Below, piece by piece: positions 37,203 to 44,580 of a stretch of DNA of 64,000 nucleotides (position 1 is the stretch's first letter; each line of letters begins with the position of its first letter). A model generated the notes under the pieces. It made no database searches, was not told the origin of the DNA, and saw only the letters and a program-made list of their open reading frames with translations. Position numbers and translations under genes: made by a program. The DNA comes from Maribellus sediminis (GTDB lineage: Bacteria; Bacteroidota; Bacteroidia; Bacteroidales; Prolixibacteraceae): the NCBI RefSeq assembly GCF_011799805.1, contig NZ_WXUB01000001.1, positions 744,001 to 808,000 of the forward strand, written 5' to 3'.

Positions 37203-37268
37203 TTTAATTATTTGTGTAAGTGCCCTTTCTAAACAATAAAAATCTGATAAGGTTTTGTTAAAATCCGA

Positions 37269-37931
37269 TCAGGAAAATTTATCCAGTTCTTCTTTATCGA
37301 AATCATGATTCAGGCTGAAAACCGTCCCTTCTTCGGCGGTATGGATTTGAATAATATTGATTACCAGAAAATTGCTCAGTACTTCAGTTGCTGTTCGCCG
37401 TGGAATATTTGCCAGACGCATAAATTTTGAAAACGAAATATAGGTGTGATGTTGCAGGTAATCGATCAAGAAACGTTCGTCGTCAGAATAAGTAAAACAG
37501 ATTCCCCGGGTGCTTTTTTGTTTCTTCCACGCCTCAATCTGAATGCGGTGGGCCAGAAAATTTTCATCAGCCACGCGAATATATGCAAGCCATTTCCCGT
37601 TTTCGTCTTTGGCAAAATAAGGTTTTTCAACCCCCGGTTCTATGCCAATTTCAAGCACGGTTTTTCCTTCAACCTGCCACTGTCGTGTTGTAAAATCGAT
37701 AGCCGGTTTGCTGAAGATCTTAGCGGCCGATTCGATCATATAAAACTCTTCGTCGCTGCTGATGCCCGCAATTTTACCATTATCCTTTACCCCGATGAGC
37801 AAACGTCCGCCATCGGTATTGGCAAAGGCAACCAGCGATTTGGCAATTTTTTTCGAATCGTTGATGCAGTATTTAAAATCCTGCTGTTGGTGTTCGCCTT
37901 CTGCAATTAATTTATATAGATGAGTGCTCAA
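37269..37931 (-). CDS. AlbA_2 (Schlafen-like) nucleic-acid-binding domain protein
   Basis: A 220-residue protein. Residues about 10-130 form the AlbA_2 domain: HQQQDFKYCINDSKKIAKSL, then AFANTDGGRLLIGVKDNGKIAG, the conserved FANxxGGxLxIGVxDxG motif. The rest (about 140-210) is a winged-helix-like region (ISFSKFMRLANIPRRTATEVLSNFLV). Such proteins are usually regulators or nucleic-acid-binding factors with unclear targets, and some sit in defence islands, but nothing defence-related is nearby. It starts 5 bp after the ferritin-VIT1 gene stop, so the two are cotranscribed. Confidence 0.82.
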   Translation of the reverse strand: MSTHLYKLIAEGEHQQQDFKYCINDSKKIAKSLVAFANTDGGRLLIGVKDNGKIAGISSDEEFYMIESAAKIFSKPAIDFTTRQWQVEGKTVLEIGIEPGVEKPYFAKDENGKWLAYIRVADENFLAHRIQIEAWKKQKSTRGICFTYSDDERFLIDYLQHHTYISFSKFMRLANIPRRTATEVLSNFLVINIIQIHTAEEGTVFSLNHDFDKEELDKFS

Positions 37932-37936
37932 AATTC

Positions 37937-38812
37937 TTAAACTTCAATACCAAAAACAATGCGGGCCAGGTAACCCAGGCCAAACGAAATAAGGCCAACT
38001 ACTGTACTTAAGGTAACCATTTCAACAAAACGTTTGCGGAAAGGTTGTTCGTTGGCCACCGAAATATAGAAGGTGAAAAGAAATACGATGAAGATCGAAT
38101 CGAACACTGCCACGGCCAGACTCATAAACGGCGATTTAAAAATGAAATACGGCGCCACCAGGAAGATAACTGCAAAAACATAAGCAATTCCGGTGAAAAT
38201 GGCCGATTTAACTGCACCGTCTTCTTTGCCTTCCGATTTGTTGGACAGGTATTCTGATGACGACATGGAAAGCGCACCGGCAATACCGGTAATAATACCC
38301 GCCAGCGCCACCAGTTTATTGTTTTGTAGCGCAAATGTAAGTCCGGCAAGTGTTCCAAGAATTTCAACCAGTGCATCGTTGAGCCCCAGAACGATAGAAC
38401 CAATGTATTTTAACTGGTCCTCGTCAATCATGGCGATCAACTCTTTTTCGTGGTTGTTTTCATCCTGACTGATCTTGAGCGCTTCCGGAATTTCTTTGCC
38501 AATCTCTTTGTAGTTTATCTGGGCGCGTTCTTCGCCACGCTCCATAATCTTTAACCCGAAAGTCAAACCAAAAATACGTGCAATCCAAAAGTACTTTTTA
38601 ATGTTCCAGCTACCTGGCGCAACTTCTCTCTGACTATATGATTTCCAGATGTTGTAATGCCGCAACTCATCTTCGGCAATTCGTTCCAATACTTCTTTAT
38701 TTGCCGCTTTTTTTGTTCGTTTTGCGAGGCGCTTATAAATATGATATTCGGTAATTTCGGCCCTCTGCGCCTTTATAATCTGGTCGCGCACTAAAGGAGT
38801 CAGCGATTTCAT
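37937..38812 (-). CDS. Ferritin-like/VIT1 fusion membrane protein (MbfA-like)
   Basis: A 291-residue two-domain protein. Residues about 1-140 are a rubrerythrin-like helical diiron domain with RIAEDELRHYNIW and SQDENNHEKELIAM providing the Glu/His ligands. Residues about 145-291 are a VIT1/CCC1-type membrane domain (SIVLGLNDALVEILGTLAGL...ALSMSSSEYLSNKSEGK) with about five helices. The same order is found in MbfA, an iron exporter of alphaproteobacteria, and VIT1 proteins move Fe2+ or Mn2+. Iron or manganese efflux linked to sensing or oxidation by the diiron domain is the best inference. Confidence 0.85.
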   Translation of the reverse strand: MKSLTPLVRDQIIKAQRAEITEYHIYKRLAKRTKKAANKEVLERIAEDELRHYNIWKSYSQREVAPGSWNIKKYFWIARIFGLTFGLKIMERGEERAQINYKEIGKEIPEALKISQDENNHEKELIAMIDEDQLKYIGSIVLGLNDALVEILGTLAGLTFALQNNKLVALAGIITGIAGALSMSSSEYLSNKSEGKEDGAVKSAIFTGIAYVFAVIFLVAPYFIFKSPFMSLAVAVFDSIFIVFLFTFYISVANEQPFRKRFVEMVTLSTVVGLISFGLGYLARIVFGIEV

Positions 38813-38839
38813 GCGTTTAAAGTTGTTTTAAGTAACTTG

Positions 38840-38872
38840 AAAAACTCACACTGCTGTCAATTGACAGTGTGG
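38840..38872 (-). terminator. Terminator after the GNAT gene
   Basis: On the minus strand CACACTG pairs with CAGTGTG with a nested palindrome CTGTCAATTGACAG, followed by a five-T run. It would separate the GNAT gene from the ferritin-VIT1 gene downstream. Confidence 0.5.
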
Positions 38873-38924
38873 TATTTGTTTCTAATTTACCTGATTTTTT
38901 GGAGTCCGGCCTTTCGCATCCGGA

Positions 38925-39377
38925 TTATTTTAGCCATTCAAACGTAATATAATGATCCTGGTTCATTCCGAGGTTCTCGTATGTTTTGTGAGCTGCCAGG
39001 TTCGACTTGTCGGCGTATAAGCGAATTCCCTTCAAATCGTCGGAACTAAGCACCATGCTTTTTATGTGCGAATACATGCTGCGGTAAACTCCTCTCCGCC
39101 GGTATTGCGGCATTACATAAACCGATTGTATCCACAGTACCGTTCCGTTGCGCCAGTCGCTCCACTCGTAGGTAGTAAGTAATGAACTCACCACCTGTTT
39201 GTTGATTTCGGCCACATAGTAAATGCCCTTGTTCGGGTCCTCGAGCACAGCTTTTACTCCTTTCTCAAGCGGATCGAGATGTAACTCAATTCCTTCCGTT
39301 TCGTGTGCCATGGCCTGCTGAAATTCTACAATAGCCTGGTAATCATTCATGGTAGCTTTTCTGACTTTCATATTCAT
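38925..39377 (-). CDS. GNAT family N-acetyltransferase
   Basis: A 150-residue acetyl-CoA-dependent acyltransferase. The fold is visible from RKATMNDYQAIVEFQQAMA through the acetyl-CoA loop VMPQYRRRGVYRSMYSHI (the R/Q-x-x-G-x-G/A motif appears as RRRGVY) to the C-terminal NLAAHKTYENLGM. The substrate is unknown. An ATG two codons downstream (39371) is an equally possible start. A promoter-like TTG-18-TATTTTCG lies directly upstream. The gene is divergent from the YjjX-type gene. Confidence 0.85.
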   Translation of the reverse strand: MNMKVRKATMNDYQAIVEFQQAMAHETEGIELHLDPLEKGVKAVLEDPNKGIYYVAEINKQVVSSLLTTYEWSDWRNGTVLWIQSVYVMPQYRRRGVYRSMYSHIKSMVLSSDDLKGIRLYADKSNLAAHKTYENLGMNQDHYITFEWLK

Positions 39378-39391
39378 TCGATTTATACCTA

Positions 39392-39420
39392 CGAAAATAG
39401 TAATTCCAATTCACAAACAA
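39392..39420 (-). promoter_or_regulatory. Candidate promoter of the GNAT gene
   Basis: On the minus strand TTG (39420-39418) and TATTTTCG (39399-39392) are separated by 18 bases, a near match to -33 TTG and -7 TAnnTTTG, with the box about 15 bases before the start codon. Confidence 0.35.
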
Positions 39421-39502
39421 AGTGACAAAAGTCTGTGAGCGGGGCGGAATTATGGATTTGTGGTGCCTAAAAAATGCCTATTTTTCAGAAAAATTTAGGA
39501 GA

Positions 39503-40036
39503 ATGCAAGTAATTGTGGCATCAAAGAATCCGGTAAAGGTAGAAGCGACCCGGAACGGATTTCAAACTTATTTTAACGATGTTAATGTTGAAGGTGCATC
39601 AGTTGAATCGGGTGTTGCCGATCAACCCATGAGTGACGAAGAAACACTGGAAGGTGCCCGCAACAGGGCGGCTAATGCTGCCAGGAAATTCCCGGAAGCC
39701 AATTTCTGGGTCGGTATTGAGGGAGGTGTTGACCGGAAAAATGAAAACCTGCTGGCTTTTGCCTGGATTGTTGTTTTGGGAAAAGACGCTTCAGGTGAAT
39801 CGCGAACCACTACTTTTAGTTTGCCGCCTGAGGTAGTAGCCATGATAGACGAAGGTTATGAATTGGGACATGCCAACGACGTGATCTTTAAAAAACACAA
39901 TTCGAAACAAAAGTCGGGGGCAGTTGGACTTTTAACTCAGGATAAACTTACACGGGCTCAATTGTATACACAGGCCGTTCAGCTTGCTTTAATACCAATA
40001 ATTAATGAGAAAATGTACCGGCTTAGCGCTCGGTGA
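39503..40036 (+). CDS. Inosine/xanthosine triphosphatase (YjjX/DUF84 family)
   Basis: A 177-residue house-cleaning nucleotidase that hydrolyses ITP and XTP, or related non-canonical nucleotides. IVASKNPVKVEATRNGFQTYF and the conserved DQPMSDEETLEGARNRA, NFWVGIEGGVD and LGHANDVIFK blocks identify the family. The start is the ATG at 39503, preceded by TTTAGGAGA, one of the few Shine-Dalgarno-like sites in this window; the 27 codons before it are not conserved-looking. The 3' end overlaps the convergent NifX-like gene by 14 bases. Confidence 0.88.
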   Translation: MQVIVASKNPVKVEATRNGFQTYFNDVNVEGASVESGVADQPMSDEETLEGARNRAANAARKFPEANFWVGIEGGVDRKNENLLAFAWIVVLGKDASGESRTTTFSLPPEVVAMIDEGYELGHANDVIFKKHNSKQKSGAVGLLTQDKLTRAQLYTQAVQLALIPIINEKMYRLSAR

Positions 40037-40346
40037 TCCGGTCCATGATCTCTTCTATTTTAATACGTTCCTCGTGCAGCAATACCAATTGAATTTTTTC
40101 CTTTTCCAGTTTTTTGCTCACCATCGGGCCCACCTCGCCAGTGATAATTGAAGTAACACCCTCTTTTTGCAGGTATTCTACCAACCTGATTCCACTGTGT
40201 TCCTTTTCAATAAATTTATTTTCCTCAATTGAGAAAACGTTTTTTACCGGATCGAAAAAAACGATGTGGGCACATTTGCCAAAACGGAGGTCAAGAAAAG
40301 ATTTTTCGGTTTTACCCGATGAAGTTATTGCAAACAGTTTATTCAT
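40023..40346 (-). CDS. NifX/NifB-type Mo-Fe cluster-binding domain protein
   Basis: A 107-residue small protein of the dinitrogenase iron-molybdenum cofactor-binding fold. The typical pattern is FLDLRFGKCAHIVFFDP near the N-terminus, then GIRLVEYLQKEGVTSIITGEVGP. Stand-alone members occur in many non-diazotrophs and are thought to handle metal clusters, often next to electron-transfer or redox genes. No nif genes are nearby, so nitrogen fixation is not implied. It is 48 bp after the AhpD-like gene in the same direction. Confidence 0.85.
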   Translation of the reverse strand: MNKLFAITSSGKTEKSFLDLRFGKCAHIVFFDPVKNVFSIEENKFIEKEHSGIRLVEYLQKEGVTSIITGEVGPMVSKKLEKEKIQLVLLHEERIKIEEIMDRITER

Positions 40347-40394
40347 TTTATGCTAATTAATCGACTATTGATAACAATTAAATCAGGAAAAAGA

Positions 40395-40748
40395 TCAATC
40401 CTGAGTGGTATTGTTTAATTCCTCCCAGTATTCAACGGCTCTTCGTGTGTGCGGAATAACGATAGTTCCACCCACCAGGTTTGCAACGCCAAATACTTCG
40501 AATATTTCTTCGGTGCTTACTCCTTGTTCGAAACATTTCTCGAGGTGATATTTTACGCAGTCGTCGCAACGTAATACCATGGAAGTCGACAAGCCAAGCA
40601 TTTCTTTTACTTTCGTACTCAGTGCTCCTTCCTGGTAGGTGAGTGTGTCGAGGCTGTAAATCCGTTTCATTACCTTGTTGTCGGAGGCCAGAATTTTTTC
40701 ATTCATTTTAGCCCGGTAGGCATTAAATTCTTCTACTAGTTTTCCCAT
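40395..40748 (-). CDS. Carboxymuconolactone decarboxylase (AhpD-like) family protein
   Basis: A 117-residue protein of the CMD/AhpD fold. The redox CxxC motif is present with its downstream His (MVLRCDDCVKYHLEKCFEQG), as in AhpD-like disulfide reductases, and EEIFEVFGVANLVGG completes the helix bundle. An antioxidant or thiol-redox role is more likely than lactone decarboxylation. It precedes the NifX-like gene and may be cotranscribed with it. Confidence 0.85.
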   Translation of the reverse strand: MGKLVEEFNAYRAKMNEKILASDNKVMKRIYSLDTLTYQEGALSTKVKEMLGLSTSMVLRCDDCVKYHLEKCFEQGVSTEEIFEVFGVANLVGGTIVIPHTRRAVEYWEELNNTTQD

Positions 40749-40908
40749 GTTGTTGCTTTAAAATATCCAGCTTAAAAAACCGTTACTTTCAATGTCGGGC
40801 ACAAAGTTATTACTAATTATCAATGTAGAAAACCGGACGAAAAGATGAACCTGTTTTGCGCTATTTTATCCAAAGATTAACGTGTGGTACTTGTTGAGCA
40901 ATGAATGC

Positions 40909-40937
40909 TTGTTTTATATGTTTTTGAATTATCTTTG
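40909..40937 (+). promoter_or_regulatory. Promoter of the SPOR-purF pair
   Basis: TTG at 40909-40911, 18 bases, then TATCTTTG at 40930-40937 is the best match in the window to the Bacteroidota -33/-7 promoter. The start codon of the SPOR gene follows 19 bases later, giving a leader of about 15 bases. Confidence 0.65.
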
Positions 40938-40956
40938 CACCTTCAAGAGATGAACT

Positions 40957-41421
40957 ATGAAGATTCTTTTTCTCTTTTTTATTGGATGTTTTGCTGTTGA
41001 GTTGGCTGTTGCTCAGGATTTTGACGGGAAGGAAATACAGCAGGATTCAGTGCAGGTTTCGCTGGTTGATGATCTGCAGGTAGAACGTGACGCGCGCCTC
41101 GACAAAATGTTGAAGTGGCACGTCGAAAAAAACAGGGAGAGAGAAGGACTGGATGGTTACCGGGTAGAAATTTTCTTTAGCTCGAATATGGATGCCAGAG
41201 AAAAAGCCCTCGATACCAAAGTTGATTTCTTGAAAGAATTCCCGGAATATCCTGTTCACATTAAATTTGTGGCACCTAATTTTAGGGTGCGCGTTGGCGA
41301 TTTCAGGACAAAGAATGAAGCCTGGAAACTGTATAAACAAATTCAAAAAGATTATCCGACCGCGTTTGTAGTGCCGGACATTATTAATTTTCCTCAGCTG
41401 AAAGCGAATCAATATGAGTGA
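40957..41421 (+). CDS. Exported SPOR-domain protein
   Basis: A 154-residue protein with a signal peptide (residues 1-19, ELAVAQ) and a C-terminal SPOR fold at about residues 65-150 (GYRVEIFFSSNMDAREKALD, then FRVRVGDFRTKNEAWKLYKQ). SPOR domains bind denuded peptidoglycan, often at the septum, so the protein is probably periplasmic and wall-associated. Its 3' end overlaps the PurF-type gene by eight bases, so translation is probably coupled. A linker without recognisable domains fills residues 20-64. Confidence 0.85.
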   Translation: MKILFLFFIGCFAVELAVAQDFDGKEIQQDSVQVSLVDDLQVERDARLDKMLKWHVEKNREREGLDGYRVEIFFSSNMDAREKALDTKVDFLKEFPEYPVHIKFVAPNFRVRVGDFRTKNEAWKLYKQIQKDYPTAFVVPDIINFPQLKANQYE

Positions 41422-43312
41422 TCAGATTAAACACGAGTGTGGAATAGCATTAATTCGTTTATTAAAACCTCTGTCGTACTATCATAAAAAGTATGGTACC
41501 TGGAAATACGGGCTTAACAAGCTGTATTTGTTGATGGAGAAACAACATAACCGTGGCCAGGATGGAGCCGGAATTGTATGTTTAAAAACCAATCTTGAAC
41601 CGGGAAATCCGTACATCAGCCGTTTCCGATCGGTGGAACAAAATCCGATACAGAATGTCTTCGATAAAGTGAATAAACCGCTGAAAAAGGCGAAACGTCA
41701 CGATGCAGACATAAACGATCCGGAGTGGGCTGAAAACAATTTCCCATTTGCCGGATCGCTTTATTTAGGACACTTGCGCTACGGAACATTCGGGAAAAAC
41801 AGCATCGAGTTTACACATCCGGTAATGCGTCAGAATAACTGGAAATCGAGAAACCTGGTGTTGGCCGGTAACTTTAACCTTACCAATACCGATGAGTTAT
41901 TCGATGTACTTATCGAGTTGGGGCAGCACCCAAAAGCCTATACAGATACGGTTACGGCACTCGAAAAAGTAGGGCACTTCCTCGATGAGGAAAATCAATA
42001 CCTCTTTAGAAAATACAAGAACGAAGGATACAATAACGCCGATATTTCACCACTTATTGAAAAGAATCTGGATGTTCAGAATATTTTGGAACGTGCTTCA
42101 AAAGACTGGGACGGTGGTTACGCGATGGCCGGTTTAATCGGACACGGCGATGCCTTTGTTGTGCGCGATCCGTGGGGAATTCGTCCGGCACATTATTATT
42201 ACGACGATGAAATCGTGGTGGTTGCTTCTGAACGTCCGGTTATTCAAACGGTAATGAATGTTCATCACGATGCTGTGAAGGAAATTGCACCGGGTGAAGC
42301 CCTAATTGTTAAGAAAAACGGACAGATCAGCCGCGAAATGATTCGCGTTCCGCACAAACGTAAATCGTGTTCATTTGAAAGGATTTATTTCTCGCGTGGT
42401 AGCGATAAATCGATTTACAACGAGCGAAAAGAACTGGGGCGTCTGATAACTCCTACTGTTTTGAAAGCAGTTGATTACGATTACGAGAATACAGTATTTT
42501 CATATATCCCGAATACCGCCGAAACCGCATTTTACGGAATGGTTGAAGGTATCAGGAATAACCTGGTTGACTGGAAAATTGAGCAGATCCAATCGAAGAA
42601 CGGTTCACTCGACGACAAAGAGATCAAGCGCATTCTGTCGTTTGAACCACGGGTTGAAAAGATTGCTATTAAAGACGTAAAACTCAGGACTTTTATTGCC
42701 GATGATGCCAGCCGCGATGACCTTGTGGCACACGTTTACGATGTTACCTACGGTATTATCAAAAACGACAAAGATACGCTGGTAATTATCGATGATTCTA
42801 TTGTTCGCGGAACTACGCTGAAAAACAGTATCCTGAAAATACTCGATCGTCTGCATCCGAAAAAAATCATTGTGGTTTCATCGGCACCGCAGATTCGTTA
42901 CCCCGACTGTTATGGTATCGACATGGCCCGACTGGATAAATTTATCGCATTTAATGCCGCTATTGAATTGTTAAAAGATCACGGCAAAGAATCGATCATC
43001 CAGGATGTTTACAAGAAATGTAAGGAGCAGGAGAACCTGTCGAAAGAAGAAATGGTGAACTATGTTCGCGAGATTTACAAGCCATTTTCAGCAGAAGAAA
43101 TTTCGGCAAAAATTGCTGAGTTACTTAAACCTGAAGATTGTAAAGCTGAAGTAGAGATTGTTTACCAGTCGATTGAGAACCTGCACAAAGCCTGTCCGAA
43201 CGATTTGGGCGACTGGTACTTCACCGGAAATTACCCAACGCCGGGAGGAAACCGGGTAGTGAATTCATCCTTTATTAATTACGTGGAAGGCAAAGACGAA
43301 AGAGCTTATTAA
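41414..43312 (+). CDS. Large amidophosphoribosyltransferase-type protein (PurF family)
   Basis: A 632-residue class II glutamine amidotransferase fused to a phosphoribosyltransferase domain. The catalytic Cys is Cys9 in KHECGIALI, so an N-terminal propeptide of eight residues must be removed; RGQDGAGIV and GHLRYGTFG are the glutaminase loops. The PRPP site is LVIIDDSIVRGTTLKNSI. The reaction would be the first step of purine synthesis. The protein is 130-160 residues longer than ordinary PurF (about 470-505), with inserts after residue 60 and a long C-terminal tail. A second PurF may exist elsewhere in the genome, and this one may be a specialised paralogue. Confidence 0.85.
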   Translation: MSDQIKHECGIALIRLLKPLSYYHKKYGTWKYGLNKLYLLMEKQHNRGQDGAGIVCLKTNLEPGNPYISRFRSVEQNPIQNVFDKVNKPLKKAKRHDADINDPEWAENNFPFAGSLYLGHLRYGTFGKNSIEFTHPVMRQNNWKSRNLVLAGNFNLTNTDELFDVLIELGQHPKAYTDTVTALEKVGHFLDEENQYLFRKYKNEGYNNADISPLIEKNLDVQNILERASKDWDGGYAMAGLIGHGDAFVVRDPWGIRPAHYYYDDEIVVVASERPVIQTVMNVHHDAVKEIAPGEALIVKKNGQISREMIRVPHKRKSCSFERIYFSRGSDKSIYNERKELGRLITPTVLKAVDYDYENTVFSYIPNTAETAFYGMVEGIRNNLVDWKIEQIQSKNGSLDDKEIKRILSFEPRVEKIAIKDVKLRTFIADDASRDDLVAHVYDVTYGIIKNDKDTLVIIDDSIVRGTTLKNSILKILDRLHPKKIIVVSSAPQIRYPDCYGIDMARLDKFIAFNAAIELLKDHGKESIIQDVYKKCKEQENLSKEEMVNYVREIYKPFSAEEISAKIAELLKPEDCKAEVEIVYQSIENLHKACPNDLGDWYFTGNYPTPGGNRVVNSSFINYVEGKDERAY

Positions 43313-43355
43313 GTTCAGAGTTTAGAGTTCAAGGTTCGGAGTTTAAAGAAGTTTT

Positions 43356-43375
43356 CAGTCGCAGTCTCAGTTTAC
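43356..43375 (+). repeat. Direct repeat A, left copy
   Basis: CAGTCGCAGTCTCAGTTTA aligns with CAGTCAGCAGTCTCATTTA at 43741-43759, with one base missing in each copy. The copies lie about 385 bases apart in the same orientation and flank the palindrome array. Confidence 0.6.
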
Positions 43376-43497
43376 AGTAGGAAAACCGGTGATTTATCGT
43401 GATTGTTAGTAATTTATTGTGATTGATGTCTCTGTAAATTTGACTATTCAAAACGACGAGTTTTCGGACACAGTATTCAGTTTTCTTTTTTGAATTC

Positions 43498-43520
43498 GCA
43501 ATTTAACAATTTTGCAGTTT
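43498..43520 (+). repeat. Direct repeat B, left copy
   Basis: GCAATTTAACAATTTTGCAG and three further bases match GCAATTCAACAGTTTTTCAA at 43795-43817 at about 19 of 23 positions. The order A-B before the array equals the order A-B after it. Confidence 0.55.
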
Positions 43521-43539
43521 AGCAACTTTCAGGCTTGTC

Positions 43540-43724
43540 CAACCCATACTGGGTTGATGACTGCTGTTTAGTATGATGTTACTAAAATCCAATCCGTACC
43601 GGATAGCATTATAGGTCAACGCAGTATGCGTTCGATTTTAAGAGGGCAAGGCTTTAAGGAAGAACAAAACCCTGTAAGGGTTTGATAAAATAGAGTTTAA
43701 GCCCGCTCGAACGAATTTCATTCG
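43540..43724. repeat. Array of five tri-loop palindromes
   Basis: The five palindromes are: CAACCCA-tac-TGGGTTG (43540-43556), ATCCG-tac-CGGAT (43592-43604), AACGCA-gta-TGCGTT (43618-43632), AAACCCT-gta-AGGGTTT (43667-43683) and CGAAT-ttc-ATTCG (43712-43724). All arms are perfect (5-7 bp) and all loops have three bases. The centres are 50, 27, 50 and 43 bases apart. The arm sequences differ, so the structure rather than the sequence is conserved. Confidence 0.75.
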
Positions 43725-43740
43725 AGTAGGTCCAGTGTCT

Positions 43741-43759
43741 CAGTCAGCAGTCTCATTTA
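43741..43759 (+). repeat. Direct repeat A, right copy
   Basis: CAGTCAGCAGTCTCATTTA is the partner of 43356-43375. Confidence 0.6.
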
Positions 43760-43794
43760 TAGCGTACAGTTTTGTATTCGGAGTTAACAATTAT

Positions 43795-43817
43795 GCAATT
43801 CAACAGTTTTTCAATTT
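43795..43817 (+). repeat. Direct repeat B, right copy
   Basis: This 23-base stretch, beginning GCAATTCAACAG, is the partner of 43498-43520. Confidence 0.55.
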
Positions 43818-43882
43818 CACAATTTGGCGCTTATTTCATCTGCCTTGGAAAGTGATATTTCTTTGATACCGGATTCCGGAAC

Positions 43883-44578
43883 TTAGAGTTCGAAATTAAG
43901 TCCTTTCAGGAGAAGTTCTTCGTATTTTGAAGTGTTGAATTTGTAGTAGAAAGCTCCTTTTTTCGACGTTTCTTTTTCCTTTTCTTCAAGTTTGTCGAGC
44001 AAGCCCATGGCGAGCACTTTTCTTCGGAAGTTACGTTTGTCGAAAGGTTTTTGGTAAATGGCTTCGTAAAGGCGCTGAAGTTGCGGAATGGTAAATTTTT
44101 CAGGTAAAAGTTCAAACCCGATGGGCTGTGTTCTTGCCCTGATTCTTAATTTACGCAGGGCCTTTGAAACCATATCGCCATGATCAAATATCAGCTCCGG
44201 AATTTCGGATAAGGGAATCCAGTAAGCGCCATGCTGTTTTACAAGTTCGCGGTCGTATTCGTTAATTTTGATCAATGACACATAGGAAACAGAAATAATG
44301 CGGCCTCCCGGGTCGCGATCAGGCTCCCCAAAAGCATAAAGCTGCTCCATGTATACATCTTCCAGCCCTGTAAGTTTTTCAACAATGCGTTTTGCTGCAT
44401 CATCCAGACTTTCGTCCGAATTAACAAAACCACCCATTAAAGACCACTCGCCTTTGGCCGGTTCAAACTTTCGTTTCAACAAAAGCACCTTTAATTCATA
44501 GTCGTTTTCGTTAAATCCAAAAATGATGGAATCAACAGCAACAAGAATTTTCGGGTGTTTTGCGTAGAATTCTTTCAT
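43883..44578 (-). CDS. Nudix-domain transcription regulator (NrtR-like), degenerate Nudix box
   Basis: A 231-residue protein: a Nudix fold at about residues 8-145 and a C-terminal winged helix at about 155-225 (FTIPQLQRLYEAIYQKPFDK). The Nudix box reads GFVNSDESLDDAAKRIVEKL followed by TGL. Compared with GX5EX7REUXEEXGU, the REUXEE glutamates are lost (RIVEKL), so hydrolysis is not expected. This layout is that of NrtR/AraR-type regulators that bind ADP-ribose or sugar-related effectors. It lies 2 bp after the glsB-like gene stop and is probably in the same transcript. Its target could be this operon or a distant one. Confidence 0.82.
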   Translation of the reverse strand: MKEFYAKHPKILVAVDSIIFGFNENDYELKVLLLKRKFEPAKGEWSLMGGFVNSDESLDDAAKRIVEKLTGLEDVYMEQLYAFGEPDRDPGGRIISVSYVSLIKINEYDRELVKQHGAYWIPLSEIPELIFDHGDMVSKALRKLRIRARTQPIGFELLPEKFTIPQLQRLYEAIYQKPFDKRNFRRKVLAMGLLDKLEEKEKETSKKGAFYYKFNTSKYEELLLKGLNFEL

Positions 44579-44580
44579 CG

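Larger units (their letters stand above)
43313..43882. other. Repeat-rich intergenic element
   Basis: 570 bp without a gene between the PurF-type gene and the Nudix regulator gene. It contains five short perfect palindromes with three-base loops (43540-43724) and two pairs of imperfect direct repeats that flank them (43356/43741 and 43498/43795). The first 60 bases are a low-complexity mixture of GAGTTTAGAGTTC-like units. No promoter or open frame of note was found. Confidence 0.7.

Noticed and set aside
37269-37931. AlbA_2/Schlafen-like protein as part of a defence island
   Set aside because: Neighbours are metal transport and phosphatase genes; no nuclease, toxin or mobile element is close.
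40023-40346. NifX-like gene as a sign of nitrogen fixation
   Set aside because: No nif structural or assembly genes are nearby, and stand-alone members of this fold are common in non-fixers.
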